NCBI RefSeq assembly: GCF_035917995.1 | Contig: NZ_CP109131.1 | Span: 5,208,001-5,272,000, forward strand | Length of the DNA stretch: 64,000 nt | DNA from: Streptosporangium sp. NBC_01755 | Lineage (GTDB): Bacteria; Actinomycetota; Actinomycetes; Streptosporangiales; Streptosporangiaceae | Reading direction: 5' to 3' | Shown here: one piece after another, positions 1 to 8,683 of the stretch | How positions within the stretch are numbered: position 1 is the stretch's first letter | Layout: each line of letters opens with the position of its first letter | Position numbers and translations under genes: made by a program | Notes under the pieces: generated by a model | Databases searched by the model: none | What the model saw: only the letters and a program-made list of their open reading frames with translations | Told to the model about the DNA's origin: nothing

Positions 1-1
1 A

Positions 2-445
2 CCCGCCGCCGCTCCCGCCACTGAGCCACCGATGCCCCAGATGCCCCAGATGCCCCAGATGCCACCGACGCCACCGACGCCACCGACGTGGCCGATGTCG
101 CCGATGTTCGGGCCGGGCGCCGAGGTCGGCCCGCGGGTGTGGGCCCTGCACGAGCGCGGTCTCGCCCATGACGTCGTCGAGGTCGCCTCGGTCTCCCAGC
201 CGTACGGCTTCCGCGAACTCGAACACCTCGCCCGCCTGCACGACGGGGGGTTCTCGCTCGCCGAGCTGGTGATGCGGTTGGAGTTCGTCGACCTGATCGC
301 CGACGAGGACTTCGAGGCCTACGGCGTGCAGGGCGAGCGGCTCTGGGAGATCCGCCGGTTCGCCGGTGCCTGGGTGGAGGACATCGGGCTGCGCCGCGCG
401 GAGGAGGGCGACATCGACTACGACGACGTCCCCGACCCGGACTGA
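2..445 (+). CDS. C-terminal part of a hypothetical protein, possibly AbiEii-like nucleotidyltransferase
   Basis: The reading frame is open to the left edge of the window, so the true start lies outside; the ATG at 32 is inside a Pro-rich linker. About 30 residues of low-complexity sequence (PQM units, then PPT units) are followed by a folded domain of about 110 residues ending in an acidic tail (YDDVPDPD). The part with FRELEHLARLHDGGFSLAEL and the aromatic/acidic stretch before the end resembles the C-terminal half of AbiEii-type nucleotidyltransferase proteins, but no catalytic motif is visible in this fragment. The linker is encoded by 9-bp tandem repeats. Function is a weak guess. Confidence 0.6.
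   Translation, partial: PAAAPATEPPMPQMPQMPQMPPTPPTPPTWPMSPMFGPGAEVGPRVWALHERGLAHDVVEVASVSQPYGFRELEHLARLHDGGFSLAELVMRLEFVDLIADEDFEAYGVQGERLWEIRRFAGAWVEDIGLRRAEEGDIDYDDVPDPD
32..90 (+). repeat. Short 9-bp tandem repeats inside the first coding region
   Basis: Units ATGCCCCAG (three copies plus a partial) run into units CCACCGACG (three copies). They encode the PQM and PPT repeats of the linker. The array keeps the reading frame, so copy-number change would only alter linker length. Confidence 0.8.
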
Positions 446-930
446 GCGACGCGGGGAAAGCGGCGGCACGGTCGTGGTGAGCTTTCAAACCGGAAAGAGG
501 CAGGGCGCATACCCGCCCGCCCGCCGGGCAGGTGACGGCCCTCTCTGCCGAAGGAGTGCTGATCATGATACCGGGTAAGCAGGAGAGGCGGCCGGGGTCG
601 ACCGCGTCGATTCGAAGGGGGCCGCATTGTCAGAGGCCCGCTCGCCTGCCGTCCGCCTGCCGCTCGCCTGCCGTCCGCCTGCCGTTCGTCAGGGTGAAGG
701 CATCGCGGTGGTACTGGCGCGGTTGTGTAAATTCATATCGTTCACAAAGGAATAATTCGGGCGCCGGGTCGATGGTCTGATTCGCTGTTCGGCGAACCGG
801 GCATCCCCGCCTGTGCGAAGCCTCTCCTTCGCGCCGGGGTGCCCCATCGGGCGCGCGCCGCATTCGATCTCCCGATCCCGTCCGTGCGGGACGAAGATCG
901 GGGCGCGACGATCGTTACGGCTACCACCGG
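446..930. other. Non-coding stretch upstream of the hut promoter
   Basis: No convincing gene. At 643-686 there are four copies of an 11-bp unit (CGCCTGCCGTC type). At 721-760 there is an unusually A+T-rich patch with an imperfect inverted repeat, TTGTG (723-727) facing CACAA (743-747), which could be a regulatory site. Long open frames on the minus strand here are the extension of an antisense shadow of hutU. Confidence 0.6.
643..686 (+). repeat. 11-bp tandem repeat, four copies
   Basis: CGCCTGCCG starts at 643, 654, 665 and 676, an exact 11-bp period in non-coding DNA. Similar-period GC-rich arrays occur at 36072-36185 and 50465-50563. Confidence 0.75.
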
Positions 931-966
931 GGGGTGTCGCGGGCATGTCGCCCGCGACACCCCTTT
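931..966 (+). terminator. Strong hairpin ahead of the hutU promoter
   Basis: A perfect 14-bp stem, GGGGTGTCGCGGGC (931-944) with GCCCGCGACACCCC (950-963) and a 5-nt loop, is followed by TTT. It lies just before the -35 box of hutU, so it probably stops transcription entering from upstream. Confidence 0.6.
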
Positions 967-988
967 GCCGTGGTACCCCTCTCCCGAG

Positions 989-1033
989 TTGACCTGTAGC
1001 CTCCAGGTGACAAATATGAATGCATTCATTCAT
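989..1033 (+). promoter_or_regulatory. hutU promoter overlapped by a palindromic operator
   Basis: A TTGACC -35-like box (989-994) is followed 17-20 nt later by an AAATAT/TATGAA -10 candidate (1012-1020). The palindrome ATGAATG-CATT-CATTCAT (1016-1033) covers the -10/start region, the position expected of a repressor site. The same arrangement, CTGAATG-N4-CATTCAG, occurs at 4750-4767 before the amidohydrolase-hutF-hutI operon. The RpiR-type protein at 2937 is the natural candidate to bind it; that link is inferred. Confidence 0.65.
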
Positions 1034-1054
1034 TCCTGATGGGGAGGTCCGGGC

Positions 1055-2710
1055 ATGACCGGCAGCCGGGTTGTGCGCGCGCCGCGCGGTACCATGCTCA
1101 CCGCCAAGGGGTGGCCGCAGGAAGCGGCGCTCCGCATGATCCAGAACAATCTGGATCCCGAGGTGGCCGAGCATCCGGAACAGCTCGTCGTCTACGGCGG
1201 CTCGGGCAAGGCCGCCCGCGACTGGCGCTCCTTCGACGCGATCACCCGCACTCTGACCACCCTGGAGGGCGACGAGACGCTGCTGGTGCAGTCCGGTCGT
1301 CCCGTCGGCGTGTTCCGCACCCACGAGTGGGCACCCCGGGTGCTCATCGCCAACTCCAACCTGGTGCCCGACTGGGCCAACTGGGAGGAGTTCCGGCGCC
1401 TGGAGGCCGCCGGACTGACCATGTACGGGCAGATGACCGCGGGCTCCTGGATCTACATCGGCACCCAGGGCATCCTGCAGGGCACCTACGAGACCTTCGG
1501 CGCCGTGGCCGCCAAGCGGTTCGGCGGGAGCCTCGCGGGGACGATCACGCTGACCGCCGGGCTCGGCGGCATGGGCGGCGCGCAGCCGCTGGCCGTGACC
1601 ATGAACGGCGGCGTGGTGATCTGCGTCGACTGCGACCCCAGGTCGATCGACCGGCGGATCGAGCACCGCTACCTGGACGTCCGCGCCGCCGACCTCGACG
1701 AGGCGCTGCGCCTGGCGTACGAGGCCCGCGACCAGCGCAGGCCGTTGAGCATCGGGGTGGAGGGCAACGCGGCCGAGATCGTGCCCGAACTGCTCCGCAG
1801 GGACGCCGAGATCGACGTCGTCACCGACCAGACCTCCGCTCACGACCCGCTGATGTACCTGCCGATCGGTGTGGCCTTCGAGGACATGGCCGACGAACGG
1901 GAGAAGGACCCGGCGGGTTTCACCCGCAGGGCCCGCGAGGCGATGGCCGCTCACGTGGAGGCCATGGTCGGCTTCCAGGACGCCGGAGCCGAGGTCTTCG
2001 ACTACGGCAACTCGATCCGGGGCGAGGCCCGGCTCGCGGGCTACGGTCGCGCGTTCGACTTCCCCGGCTTCGTGCCCGCCTACATCAGGCCGCTGTTCTG
2101 CGAGGGCAAGGGCCCGTTCCGCTGGGCCGCGCTCTCCGGTTCCCCCTCCGACATCGCCAAGACCGACCGCGCGATCCTGGAGCTCTTCCCAGACAACGAG
2201 CCGCTTGCCAGGTGGATCCGGATGGCCGGGGAGAAGGTCCACTTCCAGGGCCTGCCCGCCCGTATCTGCTGGCTCGGATACGGCGAGCGCCACCTGGCCG
2301 GAGAGCGGTTCAACGACATGGTGGCCTCGGGGGAGATCGAGGCCCCGCTGGTGATCGGCCGCGACCACCTCGACTGCGGCAGCGTCGCGAGCCCGTACCG
2401 GGAGACCGAGGGCATGGCCGACGGCTCCGACGCGATCGCCGACTGGCCGCTGCTGAACGCCATGCTCAACGTCGCCTCCGGTGCCGCGTGGGTCTCCATC
2501 CACCACGGCGGCGGTGTCGGCATCGGCCGCTCCATCCATGCCGGCCAGGTCACCGTCGCCGACGGCACCAGGCTCGGTGCCGAGAAGCTCAACCGGGTGC
2601 TCACCAACGACCCGGGCATGGGGGTCATCCGTCACGTCGACGCCGGCTACGACGAGGCCGTCGCCGTGGCCGAGGAGCGAGACGTCCGCATCCCGATGCG
2701 CGAGTCCTGA
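1055..2710 (+). CDS. hutU: Urocanate hydratase
   Basis: Converts urocanate to 4-imidazolone-5-propanoate with tightly bound NAD+, the second step of histidine breakdown. The 551-residue length matches the family. Visible are the NAD-binding stretch [14 protein letters not shown] near residue 165, the essential cysteine at about residue 405 in [14 protein letters not shown], and the C-terminal [15 protein letters not shown] and [15 protein letters not shown] blocks. The ATG at 1055 follows GGGGAGG at 1041-1047. It is transcribed alone from a promoter carrying a palindromic operator. The next pathway enzyme, hutI, lies 4.6 kb downstream. Confidence 0.97.
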   Translation: MTGSRVVRAPRGTMLTAKGWPQEAALRMIQNNLDPEVAEHPEQLVVYGGSGKAARDWRSFDAITRTLTTLEGDETLLVQSGRPVGVFRTHEWAPRVLIANSNLVPDWANWEEFRRLEAAGLTMYGQMTAGSWIYIGTQGILQGTYETFGAVAAKRFGGSLAGTITLTAGLGGMGGAQPLAVTMNGGVVICVDCDPRSIDRRIEHRYLDVRAADLDEALRLAYEARDQRRPLSIGVEGNAAEIVPELLRRDAEIDVVTDQTSAHDPLMYLPIGVAFEDMADEREKDPAGFTRRAREAMAAHVEAMVGFQDAGAEVFDYGNSIRGEARLAGYGRAFDFPGFVPAYIRPLFCEGKGPFRWAALSGSPSDIAKTDRAILELFPDNEPLARWIRMAGEKVHFQGLPARICWLGYGERHLAGERFNDMVASGEIEAPLVIGRDHLDCGSVASPYRETEGMADGSDAIADWPLLNAMLNVASGAAWVSIHHGGGVGIGRSIHAGQVTVADGTRLGAEKLNRVLTNDPGMGVIRHVDAGYDEAVAVAEERDVRIPMRES

Positions 2711-2718
2711 TCGGGCAT

Positions 2719-2772
2719 GCGGGTCCCGGCCGGACACGCGGGTCCCGGCCGGACAGCCGGGCTCCGGCCGGG
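2719..2772 (+). repeat. 19-bp direct repeat downstream of hutU
   Basis: GCGGGTCCCGGCCGGACA occurs at 2719-2736 and again at 2738-2755 (period 19), followed by a degenerate third copy. The unit is rich in CCGG and could fold, but no T-run follows, so a terminator role is only possible. Confidence 0.6.
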
Positions 2773-2936
2773 GGCGTGCCGGCCCTGGTCGGATGCGTTG
2801 TCTCCCGTCGAACGGGAAGTACCCGACCGGGCACCGATCCGCGTACCGTGTCCCGATCTCGGGGGCGCGGATCCCTTCGGCGCCGCTCCCTCCCGTCCCG
2901 CCCGGGTGTATGAACGACAGCGGGACGGGGAGGGGA

Positions 2937-3794
2937 ATGCTCGTGGGGCATCGAGCGGTTGGAGAGGACGTGGGGGACGGACTCGATCAGCTTCTGGGGG
3001 GGCGGCGGCTGTCGCCCGTGCAGCGGCGGATCGCACGCTACCTGGGCGATCACCTGTCCGAGGCCATCTTCCTGTCCAGCGTGGAGCTGGCCGAGCGGGC
3101 AGGGGTCAGCCAGCCGTCGGTGACGAGGTTCGCGATGGTGCTCGGTTTCGCGGGCTTTCCCGAGCTCAGACAGGCGCTACGGCCCCTCGTGGTGGGCGGG
3201 CGGAAACCGTCGCGGGCCAACGACCTGCAGACGGCCATAGACGTGGAGATCGACAACCTGCGGAGCGTACGCGACGCACTGGGCGACCCCGCCGACATCT
3301 CGGAGCTGGGTGTCAGGCTGGCGGGATGCGAGCCGCTGCCGGTGCTGGGCCTGCGGGTGTCGAGCGGGCTGGCCACCACGTTCGCCTACTTCGCGCGCCG
3401 GATCCACCCTGACGTCCGCCTGCTGACCCACGGCGGTTCCGAGCTGGCCGACGGCCTGTACGCCGCGCGCCGCGCGGGAGCGAGCTGGCTGGTCGCGGTG
3501 ATCCTGCCCCGTTACCCGGCCGAGGCCGTACAGGCGCTGCGCGGCGCCCGGGACCTCGGCCTGCGTACGGCGGTGATCACCGACCGGCGGGACGTGCCCT
3601 TCGAGGCCGACGTGATCCTGGCCGCCCCCGTCGGCGAACGGCTGGTCTTCGACTCGCACGCGGCGCCGCTGACCCTGGCCATGGTGCTGGTGGAGGCCAT
3701 GGCGGACGCGGCGCCGCTGCGCACGCAGGCCCGGTTGGAGGAGTACGAACGGATGACCGACCAGGCGGGGGTCTTCACCGAGCGGTTCGACTGA
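2937..3794 (+). CDS. MurR/RpiR-family transcriptional regulator
   Basis: About 285 residues with the family layout: an N-terminal HTH domain (residues 1-85, including SVELAERAGVSQPSVTRFA) and a C-terminal SIS sugar-isomerase-fold domain (about 120-250) that usually senses a phosphosugar or pathway metabolite. The GGGGAGGGG at 2927-2935 could serve ATG 2937 or GTG 2943; I chose the ATG. The open frame extends far upstream, but that part overlaps hutU in another frame and looks non-coding. Sitting between hutU and hutF-hutI, both preceded by TGAATG-N4-CATTCA, it is probably the local hut regulator (inferred). Confidence 0.85.
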   Translation: MLVGHRAVGEDVGDGLDQLLGGRRLSPVQRRIARYLGDHLSEAIFLSSVELAERAGVSQPSVTRFAMVLGFAGFPELRQALRPLVVGGRKPSRANDLQTAIDVEIDNLRSVRDALGDPADISELGVRLAGCEPLPVLGLRVSSGLATTFAYFARRIHPDVRLLTHGGSELADGLYAARRAGASWLVAVILPRYPAEAVQALRGARDLGLRTAVITDRRDVPFEADVILAAPVGERLVFDSHAAPLTLAMVLVEAMADAAPLRTQARLEEYERMTDQAGVFTERFD

Positions 3795-3972
3795 CATCCG
3801 TGCCCGGGTGAGAGCGGCGGGAGCATCCGGCCGCCGGTTTCGCCGAGGCCGGCACGGTCCGCCCGAATGGCTTTCGCTGCCCGTACGGCTTTCGCCACCC
3901 GGGCGAGAACACCGTCGCCGTGCCGCCGGAGTGCCGCCGGCCGGAGATCTTCCAGCGAGTAAGGTGATCGAC

Positions 3973-4653
3973 ATGCCTGTACGTCCGACCGCGCTGGTCA
4001 CCGGCGCCTCGCGAGGGGTCGGTGCCGCGATCGCCCGCGCCCTGGCCCCCACCCACGACCTGCTGCTCGGCGGCCGCGACCCCGAGGCGCTGGCCCAGAT
4101 GGCCTCCGCCCTGCCCGGCGCGCGGCCCTGGCCGGTGGAGCTCACCGCCGTCACGGAGGCCGACGTCGCCGCCGTCGACCGGCTCGACGTGCTGGTGCAC
4201 AGCGCGGGCGTGCTGCACCTGGGGCGGGTGGCGGAGACCCCGGCAGAGGTGTGGCGTCACACCATGGAGGTCAACGTGATCGCGGTGGTCGAGCTGACCC
4301 GGCTGCTGCTGCCCGCCCTGCGCGCGGGGCACGGTCACGTGGTGCTGATCAACTCCGGCTCCGGGCAGCGGGCCGGCGCTAGCTGGGGCTCCTACTCGGC
4401 GAGCAAGTTCGCGCTGCGCGCCTTCGCCGACGCGCTCCGCCTGGAGGAGCCGGAGCTCCGGGTGACGACGATCTATCCGGGACGGGTCGACACCGACATG
4501 CAGCGTGAGGTCCGGGTCCGGGAGGGCGGCCCCTACCAGCCGGAGAAGTATCTGAACGCGGACTCGGTGGCCAGGGTGGTGCAGGCGGCCCTGACCGCGT
4601 CCCCCGACGCCCACGTCACCGAGATCACCGTCCGTCCCGCCGCAGGCCTCTGA
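3973..4653 (+). CDS. Short-chain dehydrogenase/reductase (SDR)
   Basis: A 226-residue classical SDR. The Rossmann glycine motif TGASRGVGAA is at residues 10-20, the NAG-like element appears as HSAGVLH, and the catalytic Tyr141-x3-Lys145 lies in YSASK with an upstream Ser in INSGSG. The ATG at 3973 has an AAGGTG ribosome site. Classical SDRs oxidise or reduce alcohols/ketones with NAD(P); the substrate cannot be read from sequence. It lies between the RpiR regulator and the M20-hutF-hutI operon but has no obvious step in histidine degradation. Confidence 0.9.
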   Translation: MPVRPTALVTGASRGVGAAIARALAPTHDLLLGGRDPEALAQMASALPGARPWPVELTAVTEADVAAVDRLDVLVHSAGVLHLGRVAETPAEVWRHTMEVNVIAVVELTRLLLPALRAGHGHVVLINSGSGQRAGASWGSYSASKFALRAFADALRLEEPELRVTTIYPGRVDTDMQREVRVREGGPYQPEKYLNADSVARVVQAALTASPDAHVTEITVRPAAGL

Positions 4654-4726
4654 GCTGAGGGCGCGGTCGCCGCCCGGCTCCTCGCCCGGCGACCGGAGTG
4701 GGCCTGTGCGGCAAGGGGGGAATCGG

Positions 4727-4778
4727 TTGAGGGTGCGGCGGACTCGCATCTGAATGGAATCATTCAGATAATGGGAGG
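4727..4778 (+). promoter_or_regulatory. Promoter/operator of the M20-hutF-hutI operon
   Basis: TTGAGG at 4727-4732 could be a -35 box. The palindrome CTGAATG-GAAT-CATTCAG (4750-4767) has seven-base arms and a four-base spacer, matching the site at 1016-1033 before hutU. GGGAGGG at 4773-4779 is the ribosome site. Confidence 0.65.
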
Positions 4779-5954
4779 GTGTTCGACGAGATGTGGGGTG
4801 CCATCGCGCACCTCGGACGTGATGGCCGGACCCGGGGCTACCTGCGAGACGCGTGGTCGCCGGCGGATCTGGAGCTTCGGCGCTGGTTCGGACAGGAGGC
4901 GGCCAGGCGCGGCCTCGACCTGAGGGAGGATCGCAACGGCAACCTGTGGGCCTGGTGGGGTGACCCGTCGGCGCGGCCCGGGGTGGTCACCGGCAGCCAC
5001 CTCGACTCGGTGAGGCAGGGCGGTGCCTTCGACGGCCCCCTGGGGGTCGTGTCGGCCTTCGCCGCCCTCGACCTGCTGCGGGCCAGGGACTTCCGGCCCG
5101 CGCGCCCCCTGGGGATCGCCTGTTTCACCGACGAGGAGGGCGCCAGGTTCGGTGTCCCGTGCGTCGGCTCCCGCCTGCTGACCGGGATCCTGGACCCTGA
5201 CAAGGCGCGCGCCCTGACCGACGACGAGGGCGACTCGCTGGCCGAGGTGCTGCGCAGGGCAGGGCGTGACCCGGGCGCCCTGGGCCGGGACGAGGAGACC
5301 CTGCGGCACATCGGGGTCTTCGTCGAGCTCCACGTCGAGCAGGGCAAGGACCTGGTCCACCGGGACGCGCCGGTCGGCGTCGCCTCGGCCATCTGGCCGC
5401 ACGGCCGCTGGCGGTTCGACTTCCACGGCCAGGCCAACCACGCCGGCACCACCAGGCTGGCCGACCGCGACGACCCGATGCTGCCCTTCGCCCGTACCGT
5501 GCTCCACGCCCGCCAGGCCGCCGAGCGCGGCGGCGTGGTCGCCACCTTCGGCAGGATGCGTGTGTCGCCCAACAACGCCAATGCCATCCCCGGACTGGTC
5601 AGCGCCTGGCTGGATGCCAGGGGCGGTGACGAGGACGCGGTCAGGGCGCTGGTCGCCGAACTGACCGAGTTCTCCGGTGCCGAGGTCAGCGTCGAGTCGT
5701 GGACCCCGGTCGTGGACTTCGACGCGGTCCTGCGGGAGCGGGTCGCCGCCGCCGCGGGGGGCGCACCCGTCCTGCCGACCGGGGCCGGACACGACGCGGG
5801 CATTCTCGCGTCCGCGGGTGTGCCCAGCGCGATGGTGTTCGTCCGCAATCCGACGGGCATCTCTCACTCTCCGGACGAACACGCGGAGACGGCCGACTGC
5901 CATGCGGGGGTCACCGTCCTCGCCGCGACGCTGGAGGACCTGTGCGCGAGCTGA
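4779..5954 (+). CDS. M20-family amidohydrolase (allantoate amidohydrolase / N-carbamoyl-amino-acid hydrolase type)
   Basis: About 391 residues of the M20/Zn-peptidase fold. Metal-site motifs are GSHLDSVRQGGAFDGPLGV (His near residue 74, then Asp), DEEGARF, HVEQGKDL, and the late HDAGILA; the middle dimerisation part carries the FHGQANHAGTT signature. The GTG at 4779 overlaps the ribosome site, so the in-frame ATG at 4791 is an equally good start. It overlaps hutF by 13 nt, so the two are coupled. Its operon position suggests it may hydrolyse N-formyl-L-glutamate made by HutF, replacing the missing hutG; that is inference from context, and allantoate is the annotated family substrate. Confidence 0.9.
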   Translation: MFDEMWGAIAHLGRDGRTRGYLRDAWSPADLELRRWFGQEAARRGLDLREDRNGNLWAWWGDPSARPGVVTGSHLDSVRQGGAFDGPLGVVSAFAALDLLRARDFRPARPLGIACFTDEEGARFGVPCVGSRLLTGILDPDKARALTDDEGDSLAEVLRRAGRDPGALGRDEETLRHIGVFVELHVEQGKDLVHRDAPVGVASAIWPHGRWRFDFHGQANHAGTTRLADRDDPMLPFARTVLHARQAAERGGVVATFGRMRVSPNNANAIPGLVSAWLDARGGDEDAVRALVAELTEFSGAEVSVESWTPVVDFDAVLRERVAAAAGGAPVLPTGAGHDAGILASAGVPSAMVFVRNPTGISHSPDEHAETADCHAGVTVLAATLEDLCAS

Positions 5955-7303
5955 ACTACTGGTGCGAGCTGGCCTGGCTGCCACCGGGCGAGGCCGTCGC
6001 AGGGGTGCTCGTCAAGGTCCACGACACCGTGATCTCCGAGATCGTCACCGGTGTGGCGACCCCGCCGGCCGGAGCCGTCCGGCTGGCCGGGCTGACCATC
6101 CCCGGTCTGGCCAACGCGCACTCCCACGCCTTCCATCGCGCCCTGCGCGGGGTGACGCAACGTGAGAAGGGCAGTTTCTGGACCTGGCGCGAGCAGATGT
6201 ACGGGGTGGCGGGGACCCTCGACCCCGAGTCCTATCTCAGACTCGCCAGGGCCGCGTTCGCCGAGATGGCACTGGCCGGCATCACCTGCGTCGGGGAGTT
6301 CCACTACCTGCACCACGGTCCGGGCGGCAGGCGCTACGACGACCCGAACGTCATGGGCCACGCGCTCGTCCAGGCGGCGCGCGACGCGGGGCTGCGCATC
6401 GCGCTGCTGGACGCCTGTTACCTGACAGGCGGCGTCGGCACCCCGCTGAGCGGTGTACAGCTGCGGTTCGGTGACGGCGACGCCGACGGGTGGGCCGCCC
6501 GGGCGGAGGCGCTCACGGCCCACTACCGGGGCGATCCGGATGTGGAGATCGGCGTGGCAGTGCACTCGGTCCGCGCGGTCAGGCCCGAGCAGATACCCGT
6601 GGTCGCCGAGTTCTCCCGCCACCACGCGGTCCCGCTCCACTCCCATGTCTCCGAGCAACGGGCGGAGAACACCGCCTGCGTGGAGGCGTACTCCGCGAGC
6701 CCGGTCCAGCTGCTGGAGGCGCACGGCGCGCTCGGCCCCCGCTCGACCGCCGTGCACGCCACGCACCTGTCGGACGTGGACGTCGCGCTGCTCGGCGGCT
6801 CCGGCACACGCGTGTGCATGTGCCCGACGACCGAGCGCGACCTCGCCGACGGCATCGGGCCGGCCAGGGCGCTGTTCGACGCGGGGGCGCCCATCACGCT
6901 CGGCTCGGACAGCCACGCGGTCGTCGACCTGTTCGAGGAGGCCCGCGCGGTCGAGCTGGACGAGCGGCTGGCCACCGAGCGGCGCGGCCACTGGTCGGCC
7001 GCCGAGCTCCTGCACGCCGCCACCGCCGCGGGACACGACTCGCTCGGCTTCGCCTGCGCGGGCATGCTCGTCCCCGGCGCGTGGGCCGACCTGGTGTCGC
7101 TGCGCCTGGACTCGGTCCGTACGGCGGGCGCCTCCCCGGCGCACCTGGCCGAGACCGTCGTCTTCGCCGCCGCGGCCGCCGACGTGCACTCCGTGGTGTC
7201 GAGTGGCCGCCGCGTGGTCACCGACGGCAGGCACGCCCTCGGTGACGTGGGCGGCATGCTCACCGAGGCGATCACCGAGGCGCGAGGGGGAAGGTCGGCA
7301 TGA
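5942..7303 (+). CDS. hutF: Formimidoylglutamate deiminase
   Basis: An amidohydrolase-superfamily enzyme of 453 residues that deiminates N-formimidoyl-L-glutamate to N-formyl-L-glutamate and ammonia. Metal ligands are visible in [13 protein letters not shown] (HxH, near residue 60), [16 protein letters not shown] and LGSDSHA. The HutF-type [15 protein letters not shown] segment follows the first motif. The GTG start at 5942 lies inside the end of the preceding gene and gives the usual family N-terminus; the longer upstream frame belongs to that other gene. The end overlaps hutI by four bases (ATGA). Confidence 0.93.
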   Translation: MRELNYWCELAWLPPGEAVAGVLVKVHDTVISEIVTGVATPPAGAVRLAGLTIPGLANAHSHAFHRALRGVTQREKGSFWTWREQMYGVAGTLDPESYLRLARAAFAEMALAGITCVGEFHYLHHGPGGRRYDDPNVMGHALVQAARDAGLRIALLDACYLTGGVGTPLSGVQLRFGDGDADGWAARAEALTAHYRGDPDVEIGVAVHSVRAVRPEQIPVVAEFSRHHAVPLHSHVSEQRAENTACVEAYSASPVQLLEAHGALGPRSTAVHATHLSDVDVALLGGSGTRVCMCPTTERDLADGIGPARALFDAGAPITLGSDSHAVVDLFEEARAVELDERLATERRGHWSAAELLHAATAAGHDSLGFACAGMLVPGAWADLVSLRLDSVRTAGASPAHLAETVVFAAAAADVHSVVSSGRRVVTDGRHALGDVGGMLTEAITEARGGRSA

Positions 7304-8472
7304 CGGGCGAGGACCGGCAGGTGAGGAGCATCCTCTTCGATCGCATCGGACTGCTCTACACGGGCGATCCGGCGCGGGAGGAGATCGAGGACGCCGCGCT
7401 GGTGGTGGAGGACGGCGAGGTGGTGTGGGTGGGGCCCACCGGCGCGGCTCCCTGCGCCGACGAGCGGGTGGACACCGAGGGGCGCTGCGTGATCCCGGGC
7501 TTCGTCGACAGCCACGCCCACCTCGTCTTCGCCGGCGACCGCACGGCCGAGTTCGCCGCCCGCATGGCGGGCCGGCCCTACACGGCCGGTGGCATCCGCA
7601 CCACGGTGTCGGCCACCCGCGCCGCCTCCGACGTCGAACTCGTGACGCGCACCGCCGCCCTGGTCTCGGAGATGCTCACCCAGGGGACGACCACGCTGGA
7701 GATCAAGAGCGGTTACGGCCTCACGGTAGAGGACGAGCGCAGGTCCCTGGAGATCGCGCGGGGGTTCACCGAGGAGACCACCTACCTGGGCGCGCACGTG
7801 GTGCCCCCCGACGCCTCCTCGGCCGACGAGTACGTCCGCACGGTCACCGGGGAGATGCTGGAGGCCTGCGCGCCGCACGCCCGGTGGGTCGACGTGTTCT
7901 GCGAGCGCGGCGCCTTCGACGCCGACCAGAGCAGGGAGATCCTTCTCGCCGGGATGAAGGCGGGGCTGCTGCCGAGGATCCACGCCAACCAGCTGGGCGA
8001 GGGCCCCGGGGCGCGGATCGCCGCCGAGGTGGGCGCGGCCTCCGCCGACCACTGCACCCACCTGACCGACGACGACGTCTCGGCGCTGTCGTCGGCGGGA
8101 GTGGTGGCCACCCTGCTGCCCGGCGCGGAGTTCTCCACCCGCTCGCCCTACCCGGATGCCCGTCGCCTGCTGGACGCCGGGGTGACGGTCGCGCTGGCCA
8201 CCGACTGCAACCCGGGTTCCTCCTTCACCTCCTCCATGCCCTTCTGCGTGGCGCTGGCGGTCCGCGAGATGCGGATGACGCCGCTGGAGGCGATCAGGGC
8301 GGCCACGTACGGCGGGGCCAGGGCGCTGCGCCGCGGGGACGTCGGCACGCTGCGGGTGGGAACCAGGGGGAACCTGGTGATCCTGGACGCCCCGACGTAC
8401 GTCCATCTCGCCTACCGGCCGGGGGTGCCGCTGGTGACACAGGTGTGGAAGGAGGGGCGCCGTCTGGTCTGA
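7300..8472 (+). CDS. hutI: Imidazolonepropionase
   Basis: Hydrolyses 4-imidazolone-5-propanoate to N-formimidoyl-L-glutamate. It has 390 residues with amidohydrolase metal motifs [19 protein letters not shown] (HxH), [33 protein letters not shown] and the C-terminal [17 protein letters not shown], all diagnostic for HutI. The ATG overlaps the hutF stop (ATGA), so the M20, hutF and hutI genes form one translationally coupled operon. No terminator with a clear T-run follows. Confidence 0.96.
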   Translation: MTGEDRQVRSILFDRIGLLYTGDPAREEIEDAALVVEDGEVVWVGPTGAAPCADERVDTEGRCVIPGFVDSHAHLVFAGDRTAEFAARMAGRPYTAGGIRTTVSATRAASDVELVTRTAALVSEMLTQGTTTLEIKSGYGLTVEDERRSLEIARGFTEETTYLGAHVVPPDASSADEYVRTVTGEMLEACAPHARWVDVFCERGAFDADQSREILLAGMKAGLLPRIHANQLGEGPGARIAAEVGAASADHCTHLTDDDVSALSSAGVVATLLPGAEFSTRSPYPDARRLLDAGVTVALATDCNPGSSFTSSMPFCVALAVREMRMTPLEAIRAATYGGARALRRGDVGTLRVGTRGNLVILDAPTYVHLAYRPGVPLVTQVWKEGRRLV

Positions 8473-8608
8473 CCATTTTTGCCAGGGGCAGCCGTCGGCC
8501 TTGTCACGGAGTCGGGGGACATCCTCCCTGAGGAGGAATTCGAAACCATTCTCCAGGCGTACTTCTTGAGGGAATCTTTGCTCTGATCCAGCCGTTGAAA
8601 AGTCAAGC

Positions 8609-8655
8609 GACGTGTCCGCGCGCATTGGGGCGTTGAGCGAGCGGGTGGACACGTC
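8609..8655 (+). promoter_or_regulatory. Inverted repeat in the leader of the sigma-factor gene
   Basis: GACGTGTCC (8609-8617) is mirrored exactly by GGACACGTC (8647-8655) with a 29-nt spacer, ending 28 nt before the sigma-factor ATG. It could be a paired operator or a leader hairpin. TTGAAA at 8595-8600 is a possible -35 box, but no good -10 follows at the usual distance. Confidence 0.4.
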
Positions 8656-8683
8656 ATAAGCAGCCGGAGCGAGGTGCCATCGG

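Noticed and set aside
689-2737. 682-codon open frame on the minus strand across hutU
   Set aside because: hutU is unmistakable on the plus strand. The antisense frame is Asp/His/Val/Gly-rich without any domain, as expected from the complement of high-GC codons.
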